This document shows positions 34,211-42,116 of a stretch of 64,000 nucleotides of DNA, in pieces; position 1 is the stretch's first letter, and each line of letters begins with the position of its first letter. The stretch is from NCBI GenBank assembly GCA_963799425.1, contig CAWCXA010000012.1:310001-374000 (forward strand), given 5' to 3'. Under the pieces are notes generated by a model. It saw nothing but the letters and a program-made list of their open reading frames with translations, had not been told where the DNA came from and did not search any database. The DNA comes from CAVWSM01 sp963799425 (GTDB lineage Bacteria > Actinomycetota > Actinomycetes > Jiangellales > Jiangellaceae). The translations under genes and the position numbers were made by a program.

Positions 34211-35761
34211 ATGAAGGTCGGCGAGGTGCTGACACGCTCGGAGCTCGGCCTGTCGCTGCTGACCGGTGAGCAGTCGCTCGACCACGAAGTGGCGTCGATC
34301 TTCACTACCGACCTGCTCGATCCGACCCGTTACCTGCAGCCGGCGGCCCTCGTGCTCACCGGGCTCATGTGGCGTCGCTCCCCCGCCGACAGCGAGGTCT
34401 TCGTGGCTGGTCTGGCAGGCGCGGGCGTCGTGGCACTGGCCGCGGGCGAGGCGGCGTTCGCCGGCGTACCCGATGACCTCGTCGAGGCGTGCGCGCGGCA
34501 CCACCTGCCGCTGTTCGCGGTTCCGGTGCAGGTGTCGTTCGCGGATGTGAGCGCCTTTGTGCTGTCGCAGCTGGACCAGGCACGCGACCGGGGGCTGGCC
34601 GATCAGCTCACCCAGCACCGGCGGCTCGTGGCGATGGTCGCGCAGGGGCTGGGGATGGACGAGCTGGTCCGCCTCGGGAGCACCGAGACAGGCGTTGCGT
34701 GCTCGGTGCTCACATCTACCGGTCGTTGTGTCGCCGCTGGTGGGCTGTCGATGGTTCCCACTGACGTCGACCGGCTGATCCGCACATATCTCACTGCTGA
34801 CCGGTTGCCCGCGGTGTCGACAACCGGCGGCGAGGTCATCTCGCTGTTCGCCGTGGACTCGCCGAATGGCAAGCGGCTCACCGGCTGGTTCGTTGCCTGC
34901 CGCGGGGACCACCGGACCTGGGACGCTTCCACTTCCGACATGGTGCAGGAGCTCGCCACCGCAGTGTCCTTGGAACGGGCTCGGCTTGACGAAGGTCTCC
35001 GCTTCCAGCGCCGGATCTCCGACGAGGTCATCGGGCTTGTCGCCGCCGGCGAAACCGGCCGGGCAGAGGTTGCCGTGCGGCTGCGCGACCTGGGCATCGA
35101 CCCTGACGCCAGGTTCGCTGTCGTCGTGGCGTCGAGCCCGGGGCGACCCGACTTCGCCGAGACGGCCCGGTTGCTGCTCGACGATATGGGACGGGCACTT
35201 GCCGGCGGCGTCGTGTCGGGCTGCCTCGACGGCCGGGCGATCGCACTGCTTTCCTGGCCAAAGGGGGATCCCACGCTCGACCAGCTGCCCGCCGGGCTCG
35301 CGCGGCTCACACCCGGCCTCGGCCGCAGCCGCCTGGTCGTGGGCGTCTCGGCAGTGGCCGGTCTCGATGCCGTGTCGGGAGCGCTCGACGAGGCCCGCCA
35401 CGCTCATCGGGTCGCCGACCTCAAGGCGGGGGCGGTCTCGGTGGTGTCGAGCGATGAGGTTGCCTCCCACGTCACGCTGCTGGCCGCAGTGCCCGACGAC
35501 GTACGACGAGCTTTCGCCACGCGCCTGCTGGGCGCAGTCCTCGCGTACGACGGGAGCCACGGCAGCGAGCTAGTGCCCACGCTCGAGACATACCTGCGCT
35601 GTGCCGGGTCTTGGAACAGGTGCGCCGCTGAGCTCCATGTGCACGTCAACACCGTGCGCTACCGCGTACGACGTGTGGAGGAGCTGACGCACCGGGATCT
35701 GTCGCGGATCGAGGACCAGGTCGACGTGTTCCTGGCGCTGCGCTCCCTGGGGGTGTCGTGA
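34211..35761 (+). CDS. pucR: PucR-family transcriptional regulator of purine catabolism
   Basis: A 516-residue regulator. The N-terminal PucR domain starts MKVGEVLTRSELGLSLLTG and includes LVLTGLMWRRSPADSEVFV and LVEACARHHLPLFAVP. A middle GAF/GGDEF-like part follows, then a C-terminal helix-turn-helix: VPTLETYLRCAGSWNRCAAEL and HVNTVRYRVRRVEELTHRDL. PucR proteins sense purine breakdown and activate xanthine dehydrogenase and uricase genes in Bacillus. It is divergent from xdh and overlaps the mocA-like gene, so both may be under its control. Confidence 0.92.
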   Translation: MKVGEVLTRSELGLSLLTGEQSLDHEVASIFTTDLLDPTRYLQPAALVLTGLMWRRSPADSEVFVAGLAGAGVVALAAGEAAFAGVPDDLVEACARHHLPLFAVPVQVSFADVSAFVLSQLDQARDRGLADQLTQHRRLVAMVAQGLGMDELVRLGSTETGVACSVLTSTGRCVAAGGLSMVPTDVDRLIRTYLTADRLPAVSTTGGEVISLFAVDSPNGKRLTGWFVACRGDHRTWDASTSDMVQELATAVSLERARLDEGLRFQRRISDEVIGLVAAGETGRAEVAVRLRDLGIDPDARFAVVVASSPGRPDFAETARLLLDDMGRALAGGVVSGCLDGRAIALLSWPKGDPTLDQLPAGLARLTPGLGRSRLVVGVSAVAGLDAVSGALDEARHAHRVADLKAGAVSVVSSDEVASHVTLLAAVPDDVRRAFATRLLGAVLAYDGSHGSELVPTLETYLRCAGSWNRCAAELHVHVNTVRYRVRRVEELTHRDLSRIEDQVDVFLALRSLGVS

Positions 35762-36357
35762 TCGGGGCACAGTCGCGCGTCGCCGGACTTGTCCTCGCGG
35801 CAGGCGCGGGGCGGCGACTCGGTCGGCCCAAGGCCCTGTTGGAGATAGGCGGCGAGCGGCTCGTCGACCGGGCGGTCCGCATCCTGCGGCAGGGCGGTGT
35901 CAACACGGTCGTGGCGGTGGCGGGCGCGGCGCCGCTGGATGGCGTCGACGCGACGGTCGTCAACAACCCGCAATGGGCGAGCGGCATGGGCTCCTCGCTG
36001 CGCGTCGGGCTGGCCGCGCTGCCGGCCGAGGCCGACGCCGTGGTTATCGCTCTCGTGGACACGCCACGGATCGGAGCCGAGGCCGTGCGCCGGCTGCTCG
36101 CAAGCGGTCACGATGGGGCCGCGCTGGCGGTGGCAACGTACGACGGACGGCGCCGTCATCCCGTGCTGCTGGGCAGGGATCACTGGGCGGGCGTGAGCGA
36201 GCTCGCTCAGGGTGACGAGGGTGCCCGCGCCTACCTGCGACAGCACCCCGAGTCGGTAGTGGAGGTCGACTGCGACGGGACCGGCGATCCAGTCGACGTC
36301 GATACTCCGGAGACGGCGGCGGCGGTGCTCGGCTGGACCGACAGTGCGCCGGCCTAG
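35758..36357 (+). CDS. MocA-like molybdenum cofactor cytidylyltransferase
   Basis: A 199-residue nucleotidyltransferase with the signature LVLAAGAGRRLGRPKALLEIGG, then NPQWASGMGSSLRVGL and the metal-binding ALVDTPRIG. MocA makes the cytosine-dinucleotide form of Moco used by many hydroxylases; MobA homologues make the guanine form. The GTG start overlaps the pucR stop. Its position indicates it matures the cofactor of the adjacent xanthine dehydrogenase. Whether it uses CTP or GTP is not shown by the motifs I can see. Confidence 0.85.
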   Translation: MIGAQSRVAGLVLAAGAGRRLGRPKALLEIGGERLVDRAVRILRQGGVNTVVAVAGAAPLDGVDATVVNNPQWASGMGSSLRVGLAALPAEADAVVIALVDTPRIGAEAVRRLLASGHDGAALAVATYDGRRRHPVLLGRDHWAGVSELAQGDEGARAYLRQHPESVVEVDCDGTGDPVDVDTPETAAAVLGWTDSAPA

Positions 36358-36372
36358 GCCAGGTGGCCGACT

Positions 36373-36390
36373 GGACTTGAACCAAGTCTC
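36373..36390. terminator. Short hairpin between convergent genes
   Basis: GACTTG-AAC-CAAGTC forms a 6-bp stem between the mocA-like gene and the tetR stop. It lacks a T-tract. The sequence also resembles a tRNA T-arm, but no tRNA can be folded around it. Confidence 0.35.
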
Positions 36391-36398
36391 CAACCCTG

Positions 36399-37052
36399 TC
36401 ACGGTCGACTGGGAGCCGATTGCGTCAACACGGACACCCAGAGGTCACCGAGGAACGCAGTGAATCGTTTGTCGCTCCAGCCGCCCTCGTAGACGAGCCG
36501 ATGCCATAGCGCACCGTCGAGAGTGGCGCTGAAGATGTCACGGCATTCGGCTGCGGGCACTGCGAGTTGGCCGGTCTTGTTGGCCGCCTTCGCGTAGTGC
36601 GTGGAGGCGTCGAGGCGGCCGGCATCGTATTCAGCCACCATGTCGGCAGCGGACGGTTCGCTCGCTGCGGCCGCCTCCAGCGCGCGGTGCAGTGGGACGA
36701 AACGACGGAAAACTGGCGTGATCAAGACCGCATGCCTGCGCAGCCGGGCGACGAGGTCTGGCTCGTCCAGCATCTCCTGGATCTCAGGGCGGTCAAGGAG
36801 ACGAACGTTCTGCTCGTCTCCGCGGAAACGGGCGTACCAGATCTTCCGCAGCAAGGCCGCCTTGGTACCGAAGGCCGAGTAGATGGTCTCCACCGAGACG
36901 TCAGCGCCGCGAGCGATGTCCGCGATCGCGGTTCGGGCGTATCCCTGGGCGATGAACAAATCATGCGCAACGTCCATGACGCGCTGACGGGTCTGTTGCG
37001 CCCGAGCCTGCCGCCCCCGTGCGTCATAGGACCTCTTGACGGGCGCAATCAT
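36399..37052 (-). CDS. TetR-family transcriptional repressor
   Basis: A 217-residue TetR-type regulator. The N-terminal DNA-binding domain reads RQRVMDVAHDLFIAQGY, then TAIADIARGADVSVETIYSAFGTKAALL. The C-terminal ligand domain is unremarkable. ATG 37052 abuts an almost perfect operator at 37053-37077, so the gene is probably autorepressed and also controls the divergent NTF2-like gene. Confidence 0.9.
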   Translation of the reverse strand: MIAPVKRSYDARGRQARAQQTRQRVMDVAHDLFIAQGYARTAIADIARGADVSVETIYSAFGTKAALLRKIWYARFRGDEQNVRLLDRPEIQEMLDEPDLVARLRRHAVLITPVFRRFVPLHRALEAAAASEPSAADMVAEYDAGRLDASTHYAKAANKTGQLAVPAAECRDIFSATLDGALWHRLVYEGGWSDKRFTAFLGDLWVSVLTQSAPSRP

Positions 37053-37077
37053 TTGGATACATCCTAACTGTATCGAA
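37053..37077. promoter_or_regulatory. TetR operator
   Basis: The core GATACA-TCCTAAC-TGTATC is a perfect 6-bp inverted repeat, extending outwards as TTSGATACA on both sides with eight of nine positions paired. It lies directly against the tetR ATG and about 25 bases before the divergent gene, an ideal place to block both promoters. Confidence 0.7.
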
Positions 37078-37101
37078 TCTGCGTCTACTGTAGCGGAGGC
37101 C

Positions 37102-37533
37102 ATGATGGATCCGGAGACGAAAAAGTTCGTGGCGGAGTTCCTGCCGAAGCACGTCGAGGCGGAGCGGCAGCTCCACAGCGGTGACGCGCAGCCGCGGATG
37201 GACTTGTGGTCGCGGAACGACCCGGTCACGGTGCTCGGGGCAAAGGAGTCGGGGCAAGGCTGGGGACAACTTGAGCCGATGTTCGTGGCGGTGGCCACGT
37301 GGTTCTCCGAGGCGATCTCCTACGACTTCGAACTGATCGCGGCCGGCGCGATCGGCGACATGGCCTACATGGCCGGTTACGAGCACAACGAAGTCGTCGT
37401 CAACGGCAAGAGGCGGAGGTACACGTTACGCGCGACACACGTCTACCGACGCGAAGACGGCGAGTGGCACACGGTCCATCGCCACGCCGATTTTCCGCCC
37501 GAGGGCGGCAGGAAACTGTTCGCGGAGGAGTAA
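37102..37533 (+). CDS. NTF2-like (SnoaL/ketosteroid-isomerase-like) protein
   Basis: About 143 residues with the cone-shaped NTF2-like fold pattern: a first helix (ETKKFVAEFLPKHVEAE), a strand with MDLWSRNDPVTVLGA, and late strands DFELIAAGAIGDMAYMAGYEH and RATHVYRREDGEWHTVHRHAD. The last segment is typical of DUF4440/SnoaL-3 proteins. GGAGG at 37095 serves ATG 37102 or 37105, the latter with better spacing. It is divergent from the tetR gene and shares its operator, so is probably derepressed by the TetR ligand. Confidence 0.85.
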   Translation: MMDPETKKFVAEFLPKHVEAERQLHSGDAQPRMDLWSRNDPVTVLGAKESGQGWGQLEPMFVAVATWFSEAISYDFELIAAGAIGDMAYMAGYEHNEVVVNGKRRRYTLRATHVYRREDGEWHTVHRHADFPPEGGRKLFAEE

Positions 37534-37595
37534 CCGCCGCGGCTCACGACACGGTCTCGGACAGTCGAGCCACAGCGTTCCCGCGGGAACGGGGC

Positions 37596-38105
37596 CTACA
37601 CCTCTCCGGAAAAACGGTCAGCCAGGTAGACCAGGCGATCTCCCTCGTCGCGGGCCGAATAGAGATAGCGGCTCCACGCCTGCGACTCGTGCCAGACGGC
37701 GCCGAGCTCCCAGACACAGAGCGTCTCCTTCTGCACCTGCGGCCGCGGGAGCAGCGCATAGTCCCCGTCTGTCTTGACGTAAACGGTCTCCCACATTTCG
37801 TTGTTGTTGGTCCAGGTGCAGACGATCAGCAAGTACATCGGGCCGTCGCAGAGGTGGAGCATGACGAAGCCCAGGTCGCCGGCGAGCTCCAGCCGGCGGG
37901 AGCGCAGCTCGTCGGTGAGGAACCCCCTCGCCTCCGTGCGCGAAGCTGCCGGGACCGACTCGCTCTCGCGGCGGATGTCGTACCACTTGAGGCGGGCACT
38001 GTCCGTGCCCAAGAGCACTCCCGGCTCCACCACCTTGGGCCCGTGGCGGTAGCCGGGAGCCACCCCGAAGCCGTGTCCCGAGAGCTCCGCGCTGGTCTGA
38101 GTCAT
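37596..38105 (-). CDS. Hypothetical protein
   Basis: A 169-residue soluble protein, start ATG 38105. I do not recognise a family. The middle is hydrophobic and beta-like (LGFVMLHLCDGPMYLLIVCTW), then NNNEMWETVYVK and a Trp-rich part (CVWELGAVWHESQAWSRYLYSARDE). No membrane segment, signal or catalytic pattern is clear. It is convergent with the NTF2-like gene and divergent from the Eis-like gene. Confidence 0.65.
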   Translation of the reverse strand: MTQTSAELSGHGFGVAPGYRHGPKVVEPGVLLGTDSARLKWYDIRRESESVPAASRTEARGFLTDELRSRRLELAGDLGFVMLHLCDGPMYLLIVCTWTNNNEMWETVYVKTDGDYALLPRPQVQKETLCVWELGAVWHESQAWSRYLYSARDEGDRLVYLADRFSGEV

Positions 38106-38178
38106 ACGTATGAACGTACGGCGGAACTCCGACAGAAAAGCCGTCGCGCGCAGCCGTCTCATCCATTAGACACATGAC

Positions 38179-39414
38179 ATGAGCGGCGACGTGGCGATGC
38201 GCCCGATTGAGCCCGATGAGTTCCCCCGATTCTTCGAGTGCTTCTTCCAGGCTCTCGGCTATGACCCGCGGGAGGACGATCGCGACCTCGAGCGCACCGT
38301 GTTCGAGCCGCAGCGCTCCCTGGCGGGTTTCGACGGCGATCGGATGGTCAGCACGGCCACCATCCTGAGCCACACGGTGTCCGTGCCGGGGGCGGTGCTC
38401 CCCGTTGCGGCTGTGACGATGGTCAGCGTGGCGCCAACCCACCGGCGCCGGGGCATCCTGACGAGCATGATGACGCGGCAGCTCACGGATCTGCACGAGC
38501 AGGGAGCCGAGGCGATTGCCGCTCTGTGGGCATCGGAGGCCGGCATCTACGGGCGCTTCGGTTATGGCTTGGCCTCGCGTGGCGCAACAGTCAGCGGAGC
38601 GACCCGGTCGATGCAGTTCCCGCCATCCGTCGACATCGGCGAGGGGTGCGTACAGGTGCTTTCCGCGTCGGAAGCCGAGCCCCAGCTCCGCGCGATCTAC
38701 GACGCCGTCCGCCCGAGCATGCCGGGGTGGCTCGACCGCGACGGCAACTGGTGGCAGATCCGGCTCAACGATCCGGAGCGCCGACGCGAAGGTGCAACGG
38801 CTCTGCGGTTCGCTGTCTACGTCGAGCCGTCCGGGGAAGCCACCGGCTATGCGATCTACCGAATCAAGATGGAGTGGAACGACGCCGGCCCTAACGGAGA
38901 GGTCCAGGTCACCGAAGTCGCCGCCACCACTCCGCAGGCGTACGCCGCAGTCTGGTCGTTTCTGCTCAACCTGGACATGACACGACGCATCGTGTGGCGG
39001 TCCTCGGCGCCAGACGAGCCGCTGCAGCATCTCGTGGGCGACCCTCGTGCGGTTCAGCTCCAGTTGGCCGACAACCTCTGGGTCCGACTCGTCGACGTCG
39101 ACCGCGCTCTCGCGGCCCGCACCTATGCACGCGACATCGACGTCGTGCTCGACGTGACCGACCCGACCTGCCCATGGAATGTCGGCCGCTGGCGGTTGTC
39201 CGGAGACGGCAAGGCTGCGACGTGCACCCGGACTTCGGATCCGGCCGACCTCCAGCTGGCCGTCACCGACCTCGGCGCGGCCTACCTCGGCGGGCCCTCC
39301 CTGGCAGCACTCGCGGCTGCTGGCCGCGTACGGGAGCTGCAAGCAGGGGCGTTGGCCGAGACGTCGCGAGCGTTCAGCGGCGACCGCGCGCCGTGGTGTC
39401 TCGAAGTTTTCTGA
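38179..39414 (+). CDS. Eis-like GNAT N-acetyltransferase
   Basis: A 411-residue acetyltransferase with two GNAT-like domains and a sterol-carrier-like C-terminal domain, as in mycobacterial Eis. The acetyl-CoA site is VAAVTMVSVAPTHRRRGILTSMM (about residues 75-97). ALWASEAGIYGRFGYGLAS is the expected next motif, and the chain ends at a free aromatic carboxylate (WCLEVF), which serves as catalytic base in Eis. Such enzymes acetylate amines, including aminoglycosides and protein lysines. Whether this one gives drug resistance cannot be told. Confidence 0.9.
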   Translation: MSGDVAMRPIEPDEFPRFFECFFQALGYDPREDDRDLERTVFEPQRSLAGFDGDRMVSTATILSHTVSVPGAVLPVAAVTMVSVAPTHRRRGILTSMMTRQLTDLHEQGAEAIAALWASEAGIYGRFGYGLASRGATVSGATRSMQFPPSVDIGEGCVQVLSASEAEPQLRAIYDAVRPSMPGWLDRDGNWWQIRLNDPERRREGATALRFAVYVEPSGEATGYAIYRIKMEWNDAGPNGEVQVTEVAATTPQAYAAVWSFLLNLDMTRRIVWRSSAPDEPLQHLVGDPRAVQLQLADNLWVRLVDVDRALAARTYARDIDVVLDVTDPTCPWNVGRWRLSGDGKAATCTRTSDPADLQLAVTDLGAAYLGGPSLAALAAAGRVRELQAGALAETSRAFSGDRAPWCLEVF

Positions 39415-39559
39415 CACGGCGGGGTGGTCAGTTTGTCCGACTCGGCGTCAGGCATGATGCTTGACGAGGAGCGGGCCTGCACCTGCTGGTCGTCATGGGA
39501 AGTGGGTGTGTCGTGGTTGCGTTGATGATCGTCCGGCGACGTGCGGCACAGCGCTAGCC

Positions 39560-40393
39560 GTGGCCGGGAGGTACGGTCCAGGGTCGGCTGGGCGTACACG
39601 ATCCAGCCGCCATGGGCACCCACGGTCTCGACTGACAAAGCGTGGCCGGCTCGCCATCGCTGTCTTGGTCGGGGCGTCCGTGGTGGTGATCGGCAACGTG
39701 CTCGGGTCGGTCCCTGAGGGCTCGACGCCCGAGAGCGCGACGCCCGCGGCGCAGGACAACCCGAGCACGACACCACAGGCTGAGGGGCCGTCAGTGACGA
39801 CCAGCTCCCCTTCGCCGACACCGCCTCCCGTCGAGACACCGCCCCCTGCGCCGCCGCCCATCACCGTGCCCGCCACCGGGCCTGGCACGTTCGTCGTGGC
39901 GCCGGGCACCGGCACCCCGGTGGGCGCCGGGCGCATGACGCGCTACACGGTCGAGATCGAGACAGGTCTCCCGTTCGACTCCGTCGAGGTGGCCGCGTTC
40001 GTCGAGGCCACGCTCGCTGACCCGCAGGGCTGGACGGCGGCCGGGTCGTACGCGTTCCAACGTGTCGACGCCAATCCCGACGTCCACGTACGCATCTCGA
40101 CGCCTGGCACCACCGATGCTCTGTGCGCTCCGCTGCAGACCAACGGCGAGGTGTCGTGCCGCAACAACGCCAATGTGGTGCTCAATGCCAAGCGGTGGGC
40201 GTTCGGCATCGAGGCCTACGCCGACGACCTTACGAGCTATCGGCACTACCTCGTCAACCACGAGATGGGCCACTTCATCGGCCACGGCCACCGTGGATGT
40301 CCGGGCGCGGGACAGCCGGCGCCAGTGATGCTGCAGCAGACGTTCGGCCTCAACGGGTGCGTACGCAACGCGTGGCCCGCCGTGTCGCCCTGA
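39560..40393 (+). CDS. DUF3152 secreted/anchored putative metalloprotease
   Basis: About 277 residues: a basic N-terminus (SRLTKRGRL), a membrane anchor or signal (AIAVLVGASVVVIGNVLG), a Pro/Thr/Ser-rich linker of about 80 residues (PSPTPPPVETPPPAPPP), then a DUF3152 domain. That domain has the zinc-protease motif NHEMGHFIGHGHRGC, an HExxHxxGHxxC zincin signature. The protein is therefore extracellular. The start is uncertain; GTG 39560 is the shortest that keeps a basic leader. Confidence 0.82.
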   Translation: MAGRYGPGSAGRTRSSRHGHPRSRLTKRGRLAIAVLVGASVVVIGNVLGSVPEGSTPESATPAAQDNPSTTPQAEGPSVTTSSPSPTPPPVETPPPAPPPITVPATGPGTFVVAPGTGTPVGAGRMTRYTVEIETGLPFDSVEVAAFVEATLADPQGWTAAGSYAFQRVDANPDVHVRISTPGTTDALCAPLQTNGEVSCRNNANVVLNAKRWAFGIEAYADDLTSYRHYLVNHEMGHFIGHGHRGCPGAGQPAPVMLQQTFGLNGCVRNAWPAVSP

Positions 40394-40462
40394 GGTAAAC
40401 CTCGCAACCCATCCGAACCCGCCGCGAATACGAACCTCTGGCGAGTCTTCTGGAGGTTTGCG

Positions 40463-42031
40463 ATGGCGCGTCGACTTGTCGCGGTGGCCGGTGCGGTCTG
40501 CCTGGCCGGCCTGTTTAGCTCGCTGCCGGCTGTGGCAGCTCCGTCGGCCAAGGGCACGGCCGACGTCGAGGTGGTTATGGTCGGGCCGACGAACGCCAGC
40601 CCGGGTGCGCACGTCGAGTACCGCATCGAGGTCACCAATCGTGGCCTGGCGGATGCGAAGGACGTCATCGCGGTCGCCGAGGTCTCGAGGCGTTTCGCGC
40701 TGACCGAGCTCATCCCGGAGGCCGCTCTCACTGCAGGCACGGCGACCTGGCAGCTGGGGGCACTGGCGGCAGGGGAGTCGCGCTCACTCGTGGTGGCTGG
40801 ACCGGCACCTGACGTCAGGCGACTCACCGTGAGCGCCTCAGCCACATCGCCGACTCCTGACCCTGACCCCAGCAACAACGACGGCTCGGACGGCCGCGCG
40901 CAGGTTCGCACGCGGATCGACGTGCCGCCGACACCCGCGCCCGATCCGACACCTGACCCGACCCCGACCCCGGCTGCGACGACGCCGACACCCGCAGCAC
41001 CGACTCCCGCCAACAACCCACCCGTCGTTGCTGTGGGCGGCCACTCGACCGCGGCGACGGTGCCGGTCAGTGGACGCGCGGTCGCGGTCGACTCCGATGC
41101 CGGTCAGTCGCTCACCTTCTCGTTGGCTGCGTCTCCCCGTTCCGGAACGGTCGACCTTGCGTCGGACGGAAACTACAAGTACGCGCCCCGCGGCGGTTTT
41201 ACCGGCCGCGACGCGTTCACCGTGCGCGCCTGCGACTCCGGCGCTCCGGCCCTTTGCAGCCACGCGGAGGTCGCCGTCACCGTCGTGCCAGCGCCCAGCG
41301 CCGACACCGTCATGACGTGGGCAGGCGTGCGCGTGCGCATCGACGTTCGCATCAATGACCACGGCGAGAGCCAACGCCCGCAGTGGACAGCGTGGCCGTC
41401 ACACGGCAGCGGGCGCGAGGACGGCGACGGCGCCATGGTCTACACACCGCGCGACGGGTACACCGGATGGGACACGATGCGCTACCGCAGCTGCGCGCCG
41501 ACTGCTGCTGACGTGTGTTCAGAGCAGGTGGTCACCATCGGCGTGCGGCCACGCGCTGAGGACGACGTCGTAAGATCTTCCAACGCCCAACCTGTACGCG
41601 TCGAAGCGATGGCCAACGACGTCGGCGACGCAGGGAATCCGGTCATTGTCGATCAGCCGGAAGACGGCACGGTGCGCGTGCTCGACGACGGCGCCCTTCT
41701 CTACACCCCCGAAGCTGCTGCCGCGGAAGACGAGGCGTACGACGACGAGTTCGCCTACCAGGTGTGCAGCGACAACGCCGCGGAGCTCTGCGACACGGCT
41801 GTGGTCGAGGTGGCGATGGAGCTGCCCGAGTCCTCGGATCTTGACGCGTGGCTCGATGAGCTCGACCCTTCCCCTCCCGTCGATGAACCTGTCGCGGCAG
41901 CGCATGCCCCGACCCCGCCCGACGAGAATGTGTCGTGGGCGACGGTAGGTGCACTGGCGTTCGGCGGTTGGGTCCTTGGAGCCTTTGTCTGGCGTCGACG
42001 TCCGGCCTGGTTGCGCCGCGAGGGCGCTTGA
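40463..42031 (+). CDS. Cell-surface repeat protein with C-terminal membrane anchor
   Basis: A 522-residue protein with a signal peptide (ARRLVAVAGAVCLAGLFSSLPAVAA), a DUF11-like adhesion domain (VVMVGPTNASPGAHVEYRIEVTNRG), a Pro/Thr linker (TPDPTPTPAATTPTP), three or so cadherin-like/Big-type repeats (GFTGRDAFTVRACDS, GYTGWDTMRYRSCA), and a C-terminal helix with basic stop-transfer (GALAFGGWVLGAFVWRRRPAW). There is no LPxTG motif. It is a cell-envelope adhesin or matrix protein. GGAGG precedes the ATG. A strong terminator follows. Confidence 0.85.
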   Translation: MARRLVAVAGAVCLAGLFSSLPAVAAPSAKGTADVEVVMVGPTNASPGAHVEYRIEVTNRGLADAKDVIAVAEVSRRFALTELIPEAALTAGTATWQLGALAAGESRSLVVAGPAPDVRRLTVSASATSPTPDPDPSNNDGSDGRAQVRTRIDVPPTPAPDPTPDPTPTPAATTPTPAAPTPANNPPVVAVGGHSTAATVPVSGRAVAVDSDAGQSLTFSLAASPRSGTVDLASDGNYKYAPRGGFTGRDAFTVRACDSGAPALCSHAEVAVTVVPAPSADTVMTWAGVRVRIDVRINDHGESQRPQWTAWPSHGSGREDGDGAMVYTPRDGYTGWDTMRYRSCAPTAADVCSEQVVTIGVRPRAEDDVVRSSNAQPVRVEAMANDVGDAGNPVIVDQPEDGTVRVLDDGALLYTPEAAAAEDEAYDDEFAYQVCSDNAAELCDTAVVEVAMELPESSDLDAWLDELDPSPPVDEPVAAAHAPTPPDENVSWATVGALAFGGWVLGAFVWRRRPAWLRREGA

Positions 42032-42038
42032 AAGTAGC

Positions 42039-42094
42039 GATCATGGAGAAGCCCACCACCCGGATTGTCGAGGGTGGTGGGCTTCTCCATGATC
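42039..42094. terminator. Perfect 23-bp hairpin terminator between convergent genes
   Basis: Two 23-base arms, the left beginning GATCATGGAGAAGCCC, pair without mismatch around a 10-base loop. There is no T-tract, as is usual in high-GC bacteria. It would stop transcription from both the surface-protein and M36 genes. Confidence 0.85.
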
Positions 42095-42116
42095 AACGGC
42101 TCAAGTGCCGGTCGGG

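Noticed and set aside
36360..36440. tRNA-like fragment (T-arm-like GGTTCAAGTCC on the minus strand)
   Set aside because: No matching 5' acceptor arm, D-arm or anticodon arm can be folded, and the tetR coding sequence occupies the needed space. Treated as a hairpin.
37618..39417. Long open frame on the minus strand (599 aa)
   Set aside because: Antisense to the Eis-like gene, which has clear GNAT motifs; the reading lacks any family pattern.
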